Origin: Mycobacterium gordonae
Lineage (GTDB): Bacteria > Actinomycetota > Actinomycetes > Mycobacteriales > Mycobacteriaceae
DNA length: 64,000 bases
NCBI RefSeq assembly: GCF_001417955.2
Contig: NZ_LKTM01000001.1
Location: 186,001 to 250,000, forward strand
Direction of reading: 5' to 3'
Positions within the stretch are counted from its first letter, which is position 1. The number at the start of each line of letters is the position of its first letter. Positions 50,436 to 59,554 of this stretch are shown here, piece by piece. The notes below the pieces were generated by a model, which was given only the letters and a program-made list of their open reading frames with translations, searched no databases and was not told the DNA's origin. Position numbers and translations under genes: made by a program.

Positions 50436-52669
50436 TCGCGCGCGGCGTCCAACGCGTCGTTGAACGTCTTGCTCGGCCGCATCACCGCCGCGGTCTTGTC
50501 CGGGTCCGGGTAGTAATAGCCGCCGATGTCGGCCTCCTCGCCCTGCACCGCGTTCAGTTCGCGCACGATGGTGTCTTCGTTCTTGGCCAAAGCTTCGGCG
50601 AGCGCGGCGAAGTGCTTCTTCAGCTCCTCGTCGTCGTCCTGCGCCGCGAGCTCCTGCGCCCAGTACAGCGCGAGGTAGAACTGGCTGCCCCGGTTGTCGA
50701 GCTCGCCGGTCTTGCGGGACGGGCTCTTGTCGTTCTCCAGCAGCTTTCCGATCGCGGCGTCCAGCGTCTTGCCCAGAATCTTGGCGCGCTCGTTGCCGGT
50801 CTTGATGCCGATGTCCTCGAAACACGCACCCAGTGCCAGGAATTCGCCGAGGGAGTCCCAGCGTAGGTGGTTCTCCTCGACCAACTGGTGCACATGCTTG
50901 GGCGCCGAACCACCCGCACCGGTTTCGTACATCCCACCGCCGGCCATCAGCGGCACGATCGAGAGCATCTTGGCGCTGGTACCCAATTCCAGGATCGGGA
51001 ACAGGTCGGTCAGGTAGTCGCGCAGGATATTGCCGGTCGCGGCGATGGTGTCCAGCCCGCGGACCAGGCGCTCGAGCGTGTACCGCATGGAACGCACCTG
51101 GGACATGATCTGAATGTCGAGTCCCTCGGTGTCGTGTTCCTGCAGGTACGTCTTGACCTTCGTGATCAGTTCGTTCTCGTGCGGCCGGTAGGGGTCGAGC
51201 CAGAACAGCACCGGCATCCCGGAGTTGCGTGCCCGGTTGACGGCCAGTTTGACCCAGTCGCGGATCGGCTCGTCCCGCACGATCGGCATACGCCAGATGT
51301 CGCCTTCTTCGACATTCTGGCTGAGCAGCACCTCACCGGTTTCGGCGTCCACGATGTTGGCGACCCCGGCCTCGGGTATCTCGAACGTCTTGTCGTGGGA
51401 GCCGTACTCTTCGGCCTGCTGCGCCATCAGGCCGACATTGGGGACGGTGCCCATCGTCGTCGGGTCGAACTGGCCGTTGGTCTTACAGAAGTTGATGATC
51501 TCCTGGTAGATGCGGGAGAAGGTGGACTCCGGGTTGACGGCCTTGGTGTCTTTCGGCCGCCCGTCGGCGCCCCACATCTTGCCGCCGGCCCGGATCATCG
51601 CCGGCATGGACGCGTCGACGATCACGTCGCTGGGCGAATGGAAGTTGGAGATGCCCTTGGCCGAGTCGACCATCGCCAGTTCGGGGCGGTGCTCATGGCA
51701 GGCGTGCAGGTCGCGGATGATCTCGTCGTGTTGTGACGCGGGCAGCGACTCGATCTTGTTGTACAGATCGACCAACCCGTTGTTGACGTTGACGCCCAGC
51801 TCGTCGAACAGATCCTGGTGCTTCTCGAAGGCGTCCTTGTAGAAGATGCGCACCGCATGCCCGAACACGATCGGGTGGCTGACCTTCATCATGGTCGCCT
51901 TGACGTGCAGTGAGAACATCACGCCCGTCTTGTGCGCGTCTTCCATCTGCTCTTCGTAGAAGTCGCAGAGGGCCTTCTTGCTCATGAACATGCTGTCGAT
52001 GATGTCGCCATCCAGCAGCGACACCTTGGGCTTGAGCACGATGGCCTCGCCGCTCTGGGTGACCAGCTCCATCCGCACGTCGCGGGCGCCGTCCACCGTC
52101 ATCGATTTCTCGCCGTGGTAGAAGTCGCCGTGCTTCATGGTCGCGACGTGGGTGCGCGAGGCCATCGACCACGGGCTCATGCTGTGCGGGTGCTTGCGGG
52201 CGTATTCTTTGACCGCCTTGGGCGCTCGCCGGTCGGAGTTTCCTTCGCGCAGAACGGGGTTCACCGCGCTACCCAGGCAGTTGCCGTAGCGCTTCCGGAG
52301 CTCCTTTTCCTCGTCCGTCTTGGGGTTCTCCGGGAAGTCCGGAATCTTGTAGCCCTTGCCCTGCAGTTCCTTGATGGCCGAGACCAGCTGCGGCACCGAG
52401 GCGCTGATGTTGGGCAGCTTGATGATGTTGGTGTCCGGGTCCTGGGTCAGCTTCCCCAGCTCGCCGAGGTTGTCCGGGACGCGCTGGTCTTCGTTCAGCT
52501 GGTCGGGGAACTGGGCCAGAATCCTGGCCGCCACCGAGATGTCACTGGTCTTGATCTTGATGCCCGCCGGCTCGGCGAAGGCCCGGACTATCGGCAGAAA
52601 TGCGTAGGTCGCCAGCAGTGGCGCCTCGTCGGTCAGCGTGTAGATGATGGTCGGCTGATCATCGCTCAT
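50432..52669 (-). CDS. icd2: monomeric NADP-dependent isocitrate dehydrogenase
   Basis: A 745-residue monomeric isocitrate dehydrogenase, the normal length of this class (about 740). It starts [22 protein letters not shown] and has [41 protein letters not shown] (substrate Ser and Arg), KYGN-type CLG and the late [23 protein letters not shown]. It oxidises isocitrate to 2-oxoglutarate and CO2 in the cytosol. ATG is supported by clean homology. It is a housekeeping gene placed tail to tail with the meta-cleavage genes, so this is probably the end of the catabolic region. Confidence 0.96.
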   Translation of the reverse strand: MSDDQPTIIYTLTDEAPLLATYAFLPIVRAFAEPAGIKIKTSDISVAARILAQFPDQLNEDQRVPDNLGELGKLTQDPDTNIIKLPNISASVPQLVSAIKELQGKGYKIPDFPENPKTDEEKELRKRYGNCLGSAVNPVLREGNSDRRAPKAVKEYARKHPHSMSPWSMASRTHVATMKHGDFYHGEKSMTVDGARDVRMELVTQSGEAIVLKPKVSLLDGDIIDSMFMSKKALCDFYEEQMEDAHKTGVMFSLHVKATMMKVSHPIVFGHAVRIFYKDAFEKHQDLFDELGVNVNNGLVDLYNKIESLPASQHDEIIRDLHACHEHRPELAMVDSAKGISNFHSPSDVIVDASMPAMIRAGGKMWGADGRPKDTKAVNPESTFSRIYQEIINFCKTNGQFDPTTMGTVPNVGLMAQQAEEYGSHDKTFEIPEAGVANIVDAETGEVLLSQNVEEGDIWRMPIVRDEPIRDWVKLAVNRARNSGMPVLFWLDPYRPHENELITKVKTYLQEHDTEGLDIQIMSQVRSMRYTLERLVRGLDTIAATGNILRDYLTDLFPILELGTSAKMLSIVPLMAGGGMYETGAGGSAPKHVHQLVEENHLRWDSLGEFLALGACFEDIGIKTGNERAKILGKTLDAAIGKLLENDKSPSRKTGELDNRGSQFYLALYWAQELAAQDDDEELKKHFAALAEALAKNEDTIVRELNAVQGEEADIGGYYYPDPDKTAAVMRPSKTFNDALDAARD

Positions 52670-52887
52670 GCGTGTTCTCCCGGCGTCAGTGTCGGTCGGC
52701 TAATGATGGCTCCGCGTTGGTAACGGCTACCAGTATCGCCGCTCCACTATCTCAGCGGATACCCCGTCACCCAGCCGCTACCGTTCAGGCGGCGAGATCA
52801 CACCCCCGGACGGGCCGCCGCAGCGTAACGACCGTCACTCCCGGTCGATAGAAGCCCTGCTCAGGGTGTATTTTCTCGCTCGTCGTT

Positions 52888-52929
52888 TCCCTCAGTGGGA
52901 GCCAAACCCGTTTCCCTGACGGGCGAGGC
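52888..52929 (+). promoter_or_regulatory. structured leader before the SsuD-like gene
   Basis: Two hairpins follow each other: TCCC/GGGA around TCAGT, then GCC-AAA-CCCGT/ACGGG-CGA-GGC around a seven-base loop. A TAGCGT hexamer and a T-rich stretch follow and lead straight to the start. The rest of the 274-base gap (52670-52943) shows nothing I recognise. The structure could be an attenuator or the gene may be leaderless from TAGCGT. Confidence 0.3.
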
Positions 52930-52943
52930 GCATAGCGTCTTTT

Positions 52944-54062
52944 GTGATGCCACCAAGCTTCTTCTGGTTCCTGCCGACGAGCGGCGACAGCAGGTCGATC
53001 GTCGGTGCGTCACACGCGTCTTCCCACTTGGGTCTGCCTGCCGGCTATCGCGGGCCGACCCGTCGTTACCTGGCCGAGGTGGCCCGCGCCGCCGACCGGC
53101 TCGGCTATGAGGGGGTGCTGACACCCACCGGGACCTGGTGTGAAGACGCCTGGCTGACTGCCTCGGCGTTGGTGGCCGAGACCGAGAGACTGAAGTTTCT
53201 GGTCGCTTTCCGTCCGGGCCTGACGCCGCCGACCCTGGCCGCTCAACAAGCGGCGACCCTGCAGCGGTTCTCCGATGGCCGGGTGTTGCTCAACATCGTC
53301 AGCGGTGGCGACGACAGCGAGCAACGGCGATTCGGCGACTGGCTCGATCACGACGAGCGGTATGCGCGCACCGCAGAATTCCTGCAGATCCTCACCTCGT
53401 TGTGGAGCAAGGATTCGGTGGATTACACCGGTCGGTACTACCGGGTCGCCGACGCGCGGGTGCCCGTGCCACCGGATCCGGTGCCGGGTATCTACTTCGG
53501 TGGCTCATCAGCGGCGGCCCTCCCGATCGCCGCCGAGTTCGCCGACGTCTACCTCACCTGGGGCGAGCCGCCGCCTGTCGCGGCCGCCAAGATCGCACGT
53601 GTGCGCGCACAAGCCGCCGCACGCGGCCGGGACATCCGATTCGGTATCCGGTTGCACACCATCAGCCGGGACACCCCCGCCGCGGCCTGGGCCGTCGCCG
53701 AGTCGCTGCTCGCCGAACTGACCGAGGAACAGATCGCGGCAGCCACGGAACTGCACGCCAAATCCGAATCGGAGGGCCAACGGCGAATGACGGCACTGCA
53801 CGGTGGGCGTACGGACAAGCTGGAGATCTACCCGAACCTGTGGGCCGGCGTCGGGCTGATCCGCGGCGGTGCGGGCACCGCTCTGGTAGGCAGTCATCAA
53901 GAAGTGGCAAACCTCATCACCGAATACCACTCGCTCGGCTTCGACGAGTTCATCCTTTCCGGCTATCCGCATCTGGAGGAGGCGTACTGGTTCGCTGAGG
54001 GTGTGCTGCCATTGCTGACCGCTCAGGGGGCAGTTCGATCGAGGGAAGCGTTGGCGCAGTGA
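52944..54062 (+). CDS. ssuD: alkanesulfonate monooxygenase-like (SsuD) FMNH2 enzyme
   Basis: A 372-residue luciferase-family enzyme of the SsuD group: SFFWFLPTSGDSRSIVG, LGYEGVLTPTGTWCEDAWL, LKFLVAFRPGLTPPTLAAQQAATLQRFSDGRVLLNIVSGGD and YFGGSSAAALPIAAEFADVYLTWGE. It desulfonates alkanesulfonates with reduced FMN and O2, releasing sulfite. The start is GTG or the ATG next to it. An SsuE reductase and an ABC transporter are not in the window. Overlaps the next LLM gene by four bases. Confidence 0.88.
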   Translation: MMPPSFFWFLPTSGDSRSIVGASHASSHLGLPAGYRGPTRRYLAEVARAADRLGYEGVLTPTGTWCEDAWLTASALVAETERLKFLVAFRPGLTPPTLAAQQAATLQRFSDGRVLLNIVSGGDDSEQRRFGDWLDHDERYARTAEFLQILTSLWSKDSVDYTGRYYRVADARVPVPPDPVPGIYFGGSSAAALPIAAEFADVYLTWGEPPPVAAAKIARVRAQAAARGRDIRFGIRLHTISRDTPAAAWAVAESLLAELTEEQIAAATELHAKSESEGQRRMTALHGGRTDKLEIYPNLWAGVGLIRGGAGTALVGSHQEVANLITEYHSLGFDEFILSGYPHLEEAYWFAEGVLPLLTAQGAVRSREALAQ

Positions 54063-55258
54063 GCGTTTCGCCGGATAGTTTTTTCCTGGCCGTGGCCCTC
54101 GATGGCACCGGATGGCACCCGGCGGCGTGGCGGGAGCCCGACGCCCGGCCCAGCGATCTGTTCACCGCGGGCTACTGGACCGATCTCGTCGTCGAGGCCG
54201 AGCGCGGGTCGTTGGACTTCGTCACCATCGAAGATGGCTTGGCGGTGCAGTCCGACGAACAGTTCGATCCCGACAACCGTCGCGACCGGGTGCGCGGCCG
54301 GCTGGACGCCGTGCTCATCGCCGCACGGATCGCGCCGCTTACCAAGCGGATCGGGCTGGTGCCGACGGTGGTCGCGTCCCATACCGAGCCGTTTCATGTG
54401 TCGAAGTCGATCGCCACGCTCGACTACGTGAGCGCGGGCCGGGCCGGGGTTCGAATCCGCGTGTCCAGCCGCAACGATGAGGCCGCGCACTTCGGCCGCC
54501 GTGTGCTGCCCCGCTTCTCTGACGATGCGCTCACCGACCCGTCCCAGCGCCCACGGTTCGACGAACTTCTCCTCGAGGCAACCGACTACGTGGAGGTGCT
54601 GCGTCGGTTGTGGGACAGCTGGGAGGACGACGCCGAGATACGCGATGTCGCCACGGGACGGTTCATCGATCGAACCAAGCTGCACTACATCGACTTTGAA
54701 GGGCGCTGGTTCTCCGTCAAGGGGCCCTCGATAACCCCCCGGCCGCCGCAGGGCCAACCGATCGTGGCCGCCCTGGGTCACGGCGCTGCCACCTACCAGT
54801 TCATCGCCGACAGTGCGGATGTCGGATTCGTGACCCCGCAGGACGCCGGGCAGGCCGAAGCCATCGTTGCCGACATCGCGCGACGCGCTGTGGCAAGACC
54901 GCGGGGCCCGCTGCACCTGCTGGCTGATCTCACCGTTTTCCTCGATGACACTCCGATAGCCGCCGAGGCCCGCCGGCGCCGGCTTGACGAACTGGCCGGA
55001 AGCGAATATCGCAGTGATGCCGCGGTTTTCGTCGGGACACCCGCCCAGTTGGCCGATCTGCTGCAGGAGTGGCGATCGGGTGGCCTGGCGGGGTTCCGGC
55101 TGCGTCCGGCGACGCTGCCGCACGACCTGCTGCAGATCACCGAGGAGCTGGTGCCCGAGTTGCGCCGCCGAAAACTGTTCCGGGCCTCCCGTACCGCCGA
55201 AACGCTGCGCGGGACGCTGGGATTGGCACGGCCCACCAGCCGGTACGCCACCGCCTGA
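54059..55258 (+). CDS. luciferase-like FMN-dependent monooxygenase
   Basis: A 399-residue LLM enzyme starting GTG overlapping the SsuD-like stop. FFLAVALDGTGWHPAAWREPDARP, LDFVTIEDGLAVQ, LTKRIGLVPTVVASHTEPFHVSKSIATLDYVSAGRAGVRIRVSS and FRLRPATLPHDLLQITEELVPELRRR fit the NtaA/SnaA/DszA group. This group oxidises sulfones, sulfides or chelators with FMNH2 from a separate reductase. The exact substrate is unknown; cotranscription with an SsuD-like gene points to organosulfur. Confidence 0.85.
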   Translation: MSVSPDSFFLAVALDGTGWHPAAWREPDARPSDLFTAGYWTDLVVEAERGSLDFVTIEDGLAVQSDEQFDPDNRRDRVRGRLDAVLIAARIAPLTKRIGLVPTVVASHTEPFHVSKSIATLDYVSAGRAGVRIRVSSRNDEAAHFGRRVLPRFSDDALTDPSQRPRFDELLLEATDYVEVLRRLWDSWEDDAEIRDVATGRFIDRTKLHYIDFEGRWFSVKGPSITPRPPQGQPIVAALGHGAATYQFIADSADVGFVTPQDAGQAEAIVADIARRAVARPRGPLHLLADLTVFLDDTPIAAEARRRRLDELAGSEYRSDAAVFVGTPAQLADLLQEWRSGGLAGFRLRPATLPHDLLQITEELVPELRRRKLFRASRTAETLRGTLGLARPTSRYATA

Positions 55259-55276
55259 CTCTCAAGGAGCGTCCCA

Positions 55277-56662
55277 ATGGCCAAGCCTGTCAAGCAAATT
55301 CACCTCGCAGCCCACTTTCCAGGTGTCAACAACACCACCGTGTGGAGCGATCCGGCAGCGGGCAGTCACATCGAGTTCAGCTCGTTCGCCCAGTTCGCCC
55401 GGACGGCCGAGCGGGGCAAGTTCGACTTCCTGTTCCTTGCCGAAGGATTGCGGCTGCGCGAACAGAACAACCAGATCTACGATCTCGACGTCGTCGGCCG
55501 GCCCGACACCTTCACGGTACTTGCGGCGTTGGCGGCGGTCACCGACAGACTGGGATTGACCGGCACCATCAACTCGACGTTCAACGAGCCCTATGAGGTG
55601 GCGCGGCAGTTCGCCTCGCTGGATCACCTATCCGCCGGCCGGGCCGCCTGGAACGTGGTGACGTCTTGGGATGCGTTCACCGGTCAGAACTTTCGGCGCG
55701 GGGGGTTTCTGGCCGAGGACCAGCGTTACGAGCGGGCGAAGACGTTCCTGCAGACGGCGAACGAACTGTTCGATTCTTGGCGGGGCGACGAGATATTGGC
55801 GGACAAGGACTCCGGAGTCTTCCTGGCCGACGCCGGCGCCGGCTCGTTCGCGCATCAGGACGCGCACTTCGACATTCACGGTCGGTTCAACGTTCCCCGC
55901 AGTCCGCAGGGCCGACCGGTCATTTTTCAGGCGGGCGACTCCGATGCGGGTCGCGAGTTCGCGGCGGCGGCCGCCGACGCGATCTTCTCCCGGCACAGCA
56001 CCCTGGCAGCGGGGCAAGCGTTCTACAGCGATGTCAAGGGGCGTCTGGCCCGCTACGGACGGCACCGCGACGAGTTGCTGATCCTGCCTGCCGCCACCTT
56101 CGTGATCGGGGAGACCGACGCCGAGGCCGAGGAGATCGCGCGCGAGGTGCGACTGGCCCAGGTTTCCCCGCAGACGGCGATCAAGTTCCTCGAACAGCTG
56201 TGGAACCGCGACCTCAGCGACCACGACCCGGACGGCCCGCTGCCCACCGTCGATCCGATCGTCGGGGAGAACACCATCTCACGCGGCAGGGCCAGCGTCC
56301 GCATGTACCGGGATCCGGTTGCCATAGCGAACGATTGGCGGGATAGAGCCGCCGCGGAGAACCTGACCACTCGCGAGCTGATCGTCGAGGTGACCGGGCG
56401 ACAGTCGTTCGTCGGATCAGCGCAGACGGTCGCCGCGTCCATCGACGAACTCGTGCAGCTCGATGCCAGCGACGGCTTCATCCTGGTCCCCCACATCACA
56501 CCGGGTGGGCTGGATCCATTCGTCGACCAGGTCGTGCCGCTGCTGCAGGACCGAGGCGTCTTCCGGTCCGACTACAGCGGAACCACGCTGCGTGACCATC
56601 TGGGCTTACCCCCGCTGCGGCGCCGGGCCGGCGCCGACGCAGCCGGTTCCGCGGCATCCTGA
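55277..56662 (+). CDS. NtaA/SnaA/DszA-family FMN-dependent monooxygenase
   Basis: A 461-residue enzyme of the nitrilotriacetate/dimethylsulfide/dibenzothiophene-sulfone monooxygenase family. It has IHLAAHFPGVNNTTVWSDP, FDFLFLAEGLRLREQNNQIYDLDVVGRPDTFTVLAALA, VARQFASLDHLSAGRAAWNVVTSWD and GRPVIFQAGDSDAGREFAAAAADAIFS. AGGAG lies ten bases upstream of the ATG. In mycobacteria such genes serve sulfone or alkylsulfide use. Third of four luciferase-family genes in a row. Confidence 0.88.
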   Translation: MAKPVKQIHLAAHFPGVNNTTVWSDPAAGSHIEFSSFAQFARTAERGKFDFLFLAEGLRLREQNNQIYDLDVVGRPDTFTVLAALAAVTDRLGLTGTINSTFNEPYEVARQFASLDHLSAGRAAWNVVTSWDAFTGQNFRRGGFLAEDQRYERAKTFLQTANELFDSWRGDEILADKDSGVFLADAGAGSFAHQDAHFDIHGRFNVPRSPQGRPVIFQAGDSDAGREFAAAAADAIFSRHSTLAAGQAFYSDVKGRLARYGRHRDELLILPAATFVIGETDAEAEEIAREVRLAQVSPQTAIKFLEQLWNRDLSDHDPDGPLPTVDPIVGENTISRGRASVRMYRDPVAIANDWRDRAAAENLTTRELIVEVTGRQSFVGSAQTVAASIDELVQLDASDGFILVPHITPGGLDPFVDQVVPLLQDRGVFRSDYSGTTLRDHLGLPPLRRRAGADAAGSAAS

Positions 56663-56670
56663 GGGGCATC

Positions 56671-57780
56671 GTGCCGACGCCATTGACAGTCCTCGACCTG
56701 GTCCCGATTTCATCGGGATCGACGGCAGCGCGCGCCCTGGACAACAGCATCGACCTGGCGCGGCGCGCCGAGTCACTGGGCTACGCCCGTTACTGGTTCG
56801 CCGAGCACCATCTCAATCCCGGCGTGGCCGGAACTTCACCGGCCATCCTGCTGGCTTTGACCGCGTCGGAGACGTCGACGATCCGGCTCGGCTCGGGTGC
56901 GGTGCAGATGGGTCACCGCACCGCGTTGGCGACCGTGGAGGAGTTCGGGCTGCTCGACGCCCGGTTTCCCGGCAGGTTCGATCTGGGGCTGGGGCGTTCC
57001 GGAGGAAAACCGACCGGGCCACGCCCCGCTGATGCGGTGCTCGAACGACGTCCTCCTGACGGCCTCACGATTCCACCCGCCTTCGACCCGACGTCGTTGT
57101 TACAGTCGCCCCGCCTGGCATTGCACAAAGCGCTGCTGCAGTTGCCGGGTGCGCAATCGCAGAACTACACCGAGCAGGTGGATGACATCCTCAGCCTGAT
57201 CGCCGACACGTACCGCGCCGAGAACGGTGAGGAGGCGCACGTCGTCCCCGGAGGCGGTGCCGACCTGCAGATCTGGATTCTCGGCAGCAGCGGTGGGGAA
57301 AGCGCCGCGGTGGCCGGAAGCAAGGGTTTGCGGTTTGCCGCCAACTACCACGTCACACCGTCCGCTGTCCTCGAGGCGGTCGACGCCTATCGAGCCGCTT
57401 TCCGGCCGTCGGCCGAGGTGAACCGGCCCTACGTCACCGTATCCGCTGACGTCGTCGTCGCCGAGGACGAGGCGACCGCCCGGGAGCTGGCAGTGGGATA
57501 TGGGCTCTGGGTACGCAGTATCCGCACGGCCGAGGGAGCCATTCCGTACCCGACGGCCGACGAAGCGCGCGGGCACGTCTGGACGGAGGCCGAGCGCCGG
57601 CTGGTGGCCGACCGCGTCGACACCCAGTTCGTGGGAACCGCCGCGCAGGTCGCCGATCGGCTGGAACGCCTGCGCGACGCCACCTCGGCCGACGAGTTGA
57701 TCGTCACGACGATCACTCACGATCACCGGGACCGGGTGCGGTCCTATGAATTGCTCGCCGAGGAATGGAATCGGCGCTGA
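56671..57780 (+). CDS. luciferase-like monooxygenase (MsnO8 type)
   Basis: A 369-residue LLM protein starting GTG after GAGG: LTVLDLVPISSGSTAARALDNSIDLARRAESLGYARYWFAEHHLNPGVAGTSPAILLA. This N-terminal pattern is that of the MsnO8 group, which is related to the alkanal monooxygenase alpha chain. It continues RFDLGLGRSGG and IWILGSSGGESAAVAGSKGLRFAANYH. Substrate unknown; context suggests sulfur compounds. Its stop is two bases from the convergent nitronate monooxygenase stop. Confidence 0.85.
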   Translation: MPTPLTVLDLVPISSGSTAARALDNSIDLARRAESLGYARYWFAEHHLNPGVAGTSPAILLALTASETSTIRLGSGAVQMGHRTALATVEEFGLLDARFPGRFDLGLGRSGGKPTGPRPADAVLERRPPDGLTIPPAFDPTSLLQSPRLALHKALLQLPGAQSQNYTEQVDDILSLIADTYRAENGEEAHVVPGGGADLQIWILGSSGGESAAVAGSKGLRFAANYHVTPSAVLEAVDAYRAAFRPSAEVNRPYVTVSADVVVAEDEATARELAVGYGLWVRSIRTAEGAIPYPTADEARGHVWTEAERRLVADRVDTQFVGTAAQVADRLERLRDATSADELIVTTITHDHRDRVRSYELLAEEWNRR

Positions 57781-57782
57781 GC

Positions 57783-58802
57783 TCACAAGCTACCTGCGAG
57801 TCTTCCCAAGATCTCCGCGGTGGGTTCGTCGGTCGCGTGCCGGTAGCCCGTGCCTGCCCAGAGATGGACGAAGTCCGGTTGACCTGCCGCGGCCGCGGCC
57901 TTGCGCAGTGGGCTGGTGAGGTGGTGGATGGCGGGATAGCCCCATGGCGCGTCCGCCTCGTGCGCGTCGATGAAGGCGTTGCGCAGGCCGCGGGCGGGCC
58001 GGCCGGTGAACGCGCGGGTGATGACGGTCTCGGTTCGGGCCGGGTCGACCAGGGCGGCCCGGTGGGTGGCCGATGCGCCACTTTCGGTCGCGCGGAGCAG
58101 CACGGTGCCGACGACGGCCGCCGCGGCGCCGGCGTGGATCACTTCGGCCACCGCCTGCGGGGTGGCCAGTCCGCCGCCGGCGATGACCGGGAGGTCGACC
58201 GCCCGGGTGATGTCCGCGACGAGCGTGGTGATCGGAGTCGGGACGAGCGGCTCGGTCGGGGTGAGTGTGCCGGAATGGCCTCCGGCGGTGTGCGCCTGGA
58301 CCGCCAACGCGTCGACACCGGCGTCCCGCGCGGCAGTCGCCTCGACCCGGTTGGTGACGGTCTGCACGACGATGGTGCCGGCCGCCTTGAGCGCCTGGAT
58401 CACCCGCTGCGGCGGGATGCCGAACGTGAAGCTGACCAATGGGACGGGGGCGTCCAGGAGCAACTGGATTTTGTCGTCGAAGCTGTCGGTGTCTTCGATG
58501 GGTTCGGCGGGCAGGGTGAGGCCGAACCGCACGGCGTCGCGCTGGATCTCAGCGGCGTACCAGCGGTAGAGCTCGGGGTCTACCGGCAGCGGGTTCGGAG
58601 CAAAGATGTTGACGCCGAACGGGATTGATTCGGCACGGACCTGCCGGATCTGTTCCTCGACGGCTTGTGCCGTCTTGTAGCCGGCCGCGACCATGCCCAG
58701 ACTGCCGGCGCGGCCGGCCGCGGTGACCATCGCGGGGGAGGTGGGGCCACCGGCCATCGGCGCGGCCAGCACGGGCAGGGTGATTCCGAGTTGCGACAAC
58801 AT
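57783..58802 (-). CDS. nitronate monooxygenase (NMO/2-nitropropane dioxygenase family)
   Basis: A 339-residue FMN enzyme: MLSQLGITLPVLAAPMAGGPTSPAMVTAAGRAGSLGMVAAGY, PFGVNIFAPNP, VPLVSFTFGIPPQRVIQALKAAGTIVVQTV, DALAVQAHTAGGHSG (catalytic His) and PVIAGGGLATPQAVAEVIHAGAAAAVVGTVLLR. It oxidises propionate 3-nitronate or similar nitronates. The ATG starts five bases after the TetR stop; the long open frame upstream lies across the TetR gene and is not used. Operon with that regulator. Confidence 0.92.
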   Translation of the reverse strand: MLSQLGITLPVLAAPMAGGPTSPAMVTAAGRAGSLGMVAAGYKTAQAVEEQIRQVRAESIPFGVNIFAPNPLPVDPELYRWYAAEIQRDAVRFGLTLPAEPIEDTDSFDDKIQLLLDAPVPLVSFTFGIPPQRVIQALKAAGTIVVQTVTNRVEATAARDAGVDALAVQAHTAGGHSGTLTPTEPLVPTPITTLVADITRAVDLPVIAGGGLATPQAVAEVIHAGAAAAVVGTVLLRATESGASATHRAALVDPARTETVITRAFTGRPARGLRNAFIDAHEADAPWGYPAIHHLTSPLRKAAAAAGQPDFVHLWAGTGYRHATDEPTAEILGRLAGSL

Positions 58803-58807
58803 GGTGA

Positions 58808-59371
58808 TCAGCTCCGTCGAAGACCGTCCAGGGCGACGTCGGTCACCCGCTCGGCGAGGTCGGCGTTGTATCCCTGCATCGCCTGACATCCCACGAGCAG
58901 CGTTTTCACTTCTGGCACACCGACATCCGGCCGGGCGGTACCGGCTTGTTGAGCGGCGTGCAGCAACTCGGCCAGCATGCCCAGGAATTCCTCCTCGGCC
59001 CGGGGGACCGCCTTGTTGACGTCTATCCCGATGCCGGCCAGAGCTTCCACCAGGCCCCGGTCGGCGGCACCCCACTGCAACACCATCGACCTCAGGAACG
59101 TGAACAACGCCTGGCCGGGGTCTCCGGACTCCAGCAGGGCGCGGCCCTCGTCGATCAGGTGGTGCATCCGATCGGCGATCACCGCCTGAAACAGTGCGTC
59201 TTTGGTCGGGAAATGGCGATAGACGGTGCCCGCGCCCACGCCCGCGCGCCGTGCGATTTCGTCGATAGGCACCGACAGGCCCTCGGCCGCGAAGGTTTGG
59301 TAGGCGATGTCCAGCACGCGCGCCCGGTTGCGGGCGGCGTCGGCCCGTACCGGCCGCGCGGTGCTCGCCAT
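58808..59371 (-). CDS. TetR family transcriptional regulator
   Basis: A 187-residue TetR protein: NRARVLDIAYQTFAAEGLSVPIDEIARRAGVGAGTVYRHFPTKDALFQAVIADRM gives the helix-turn-helix; LVGCQAMQGYNADLAERVTDVALDGLR forms the C-terminal end. It belongs to the family that commonly controls a divergent SDR in mycobacteria. The divergent region has a strong palindrome (ACGG-CGTACG-CCGT) over the promoter, its likely operator. Confidence 0.93.
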   Translation of the reverse strand: MASTARPVRADAARNRARVLDIAYQTFAAEGLSVPIDEIARRAGVGAGTVYRHFPTKDALFQAVIADRMHHLIDEGRALLESGDPGQALFTFLRSMVLQWGAADRGLVEALAGIGIDVNKAVPRAEEEFLGMLAELLHAAQQAGTARPDVGVPEVKTLLVGCQAMQGYNADLAERVTDVALDGLRRS

Positions 59372-59395
59372 CTGGTGCCTCCCTGATTCAGACGG

Positions 59396-59454
59396 TTGAC
59401 AAAACGGGGCGTACGTTCCGTATAGTAGCCAAAAGCGGAGCGATCGCCCCGTTT
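59396..59454 (+). promoter_or_regulatory. SDR promoter with TetR operator
   Basis: TTGACA and TATAGT 19 bases apart form a sigma-70-type promoter for the SDR. ACGGGGCGTACGTTCCGT (59404-59421), an 18-base near-palindrome, fills the spacer. AAACGGGGCG at 59402-59411 returns as CGCCCCGTTT at 59445-59454, giving a second, more distant inverted repeat around the -10. Binding by the divergent TetR would block polymerase. Confidence 0.65.
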
Positions 59455-59554
59455 ATCTAGGACCTTACGCGATGATCCTGCCTAGAGGGTGTCGGCATCC
59501 CGCACTTTGTCGCCCTCACCGCAGACCCAACCGAAGATCAATGAGGAGTTCCCC

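Noticed and set aside
49401..50825. A 474-codon open frame antisense to the extradiol dioxygenase and icd2 end
   Set aside because: It runs across two well-identified genes and its composition (Arg/Gly/Gln-rich, no motif) is typical of shadow frames.
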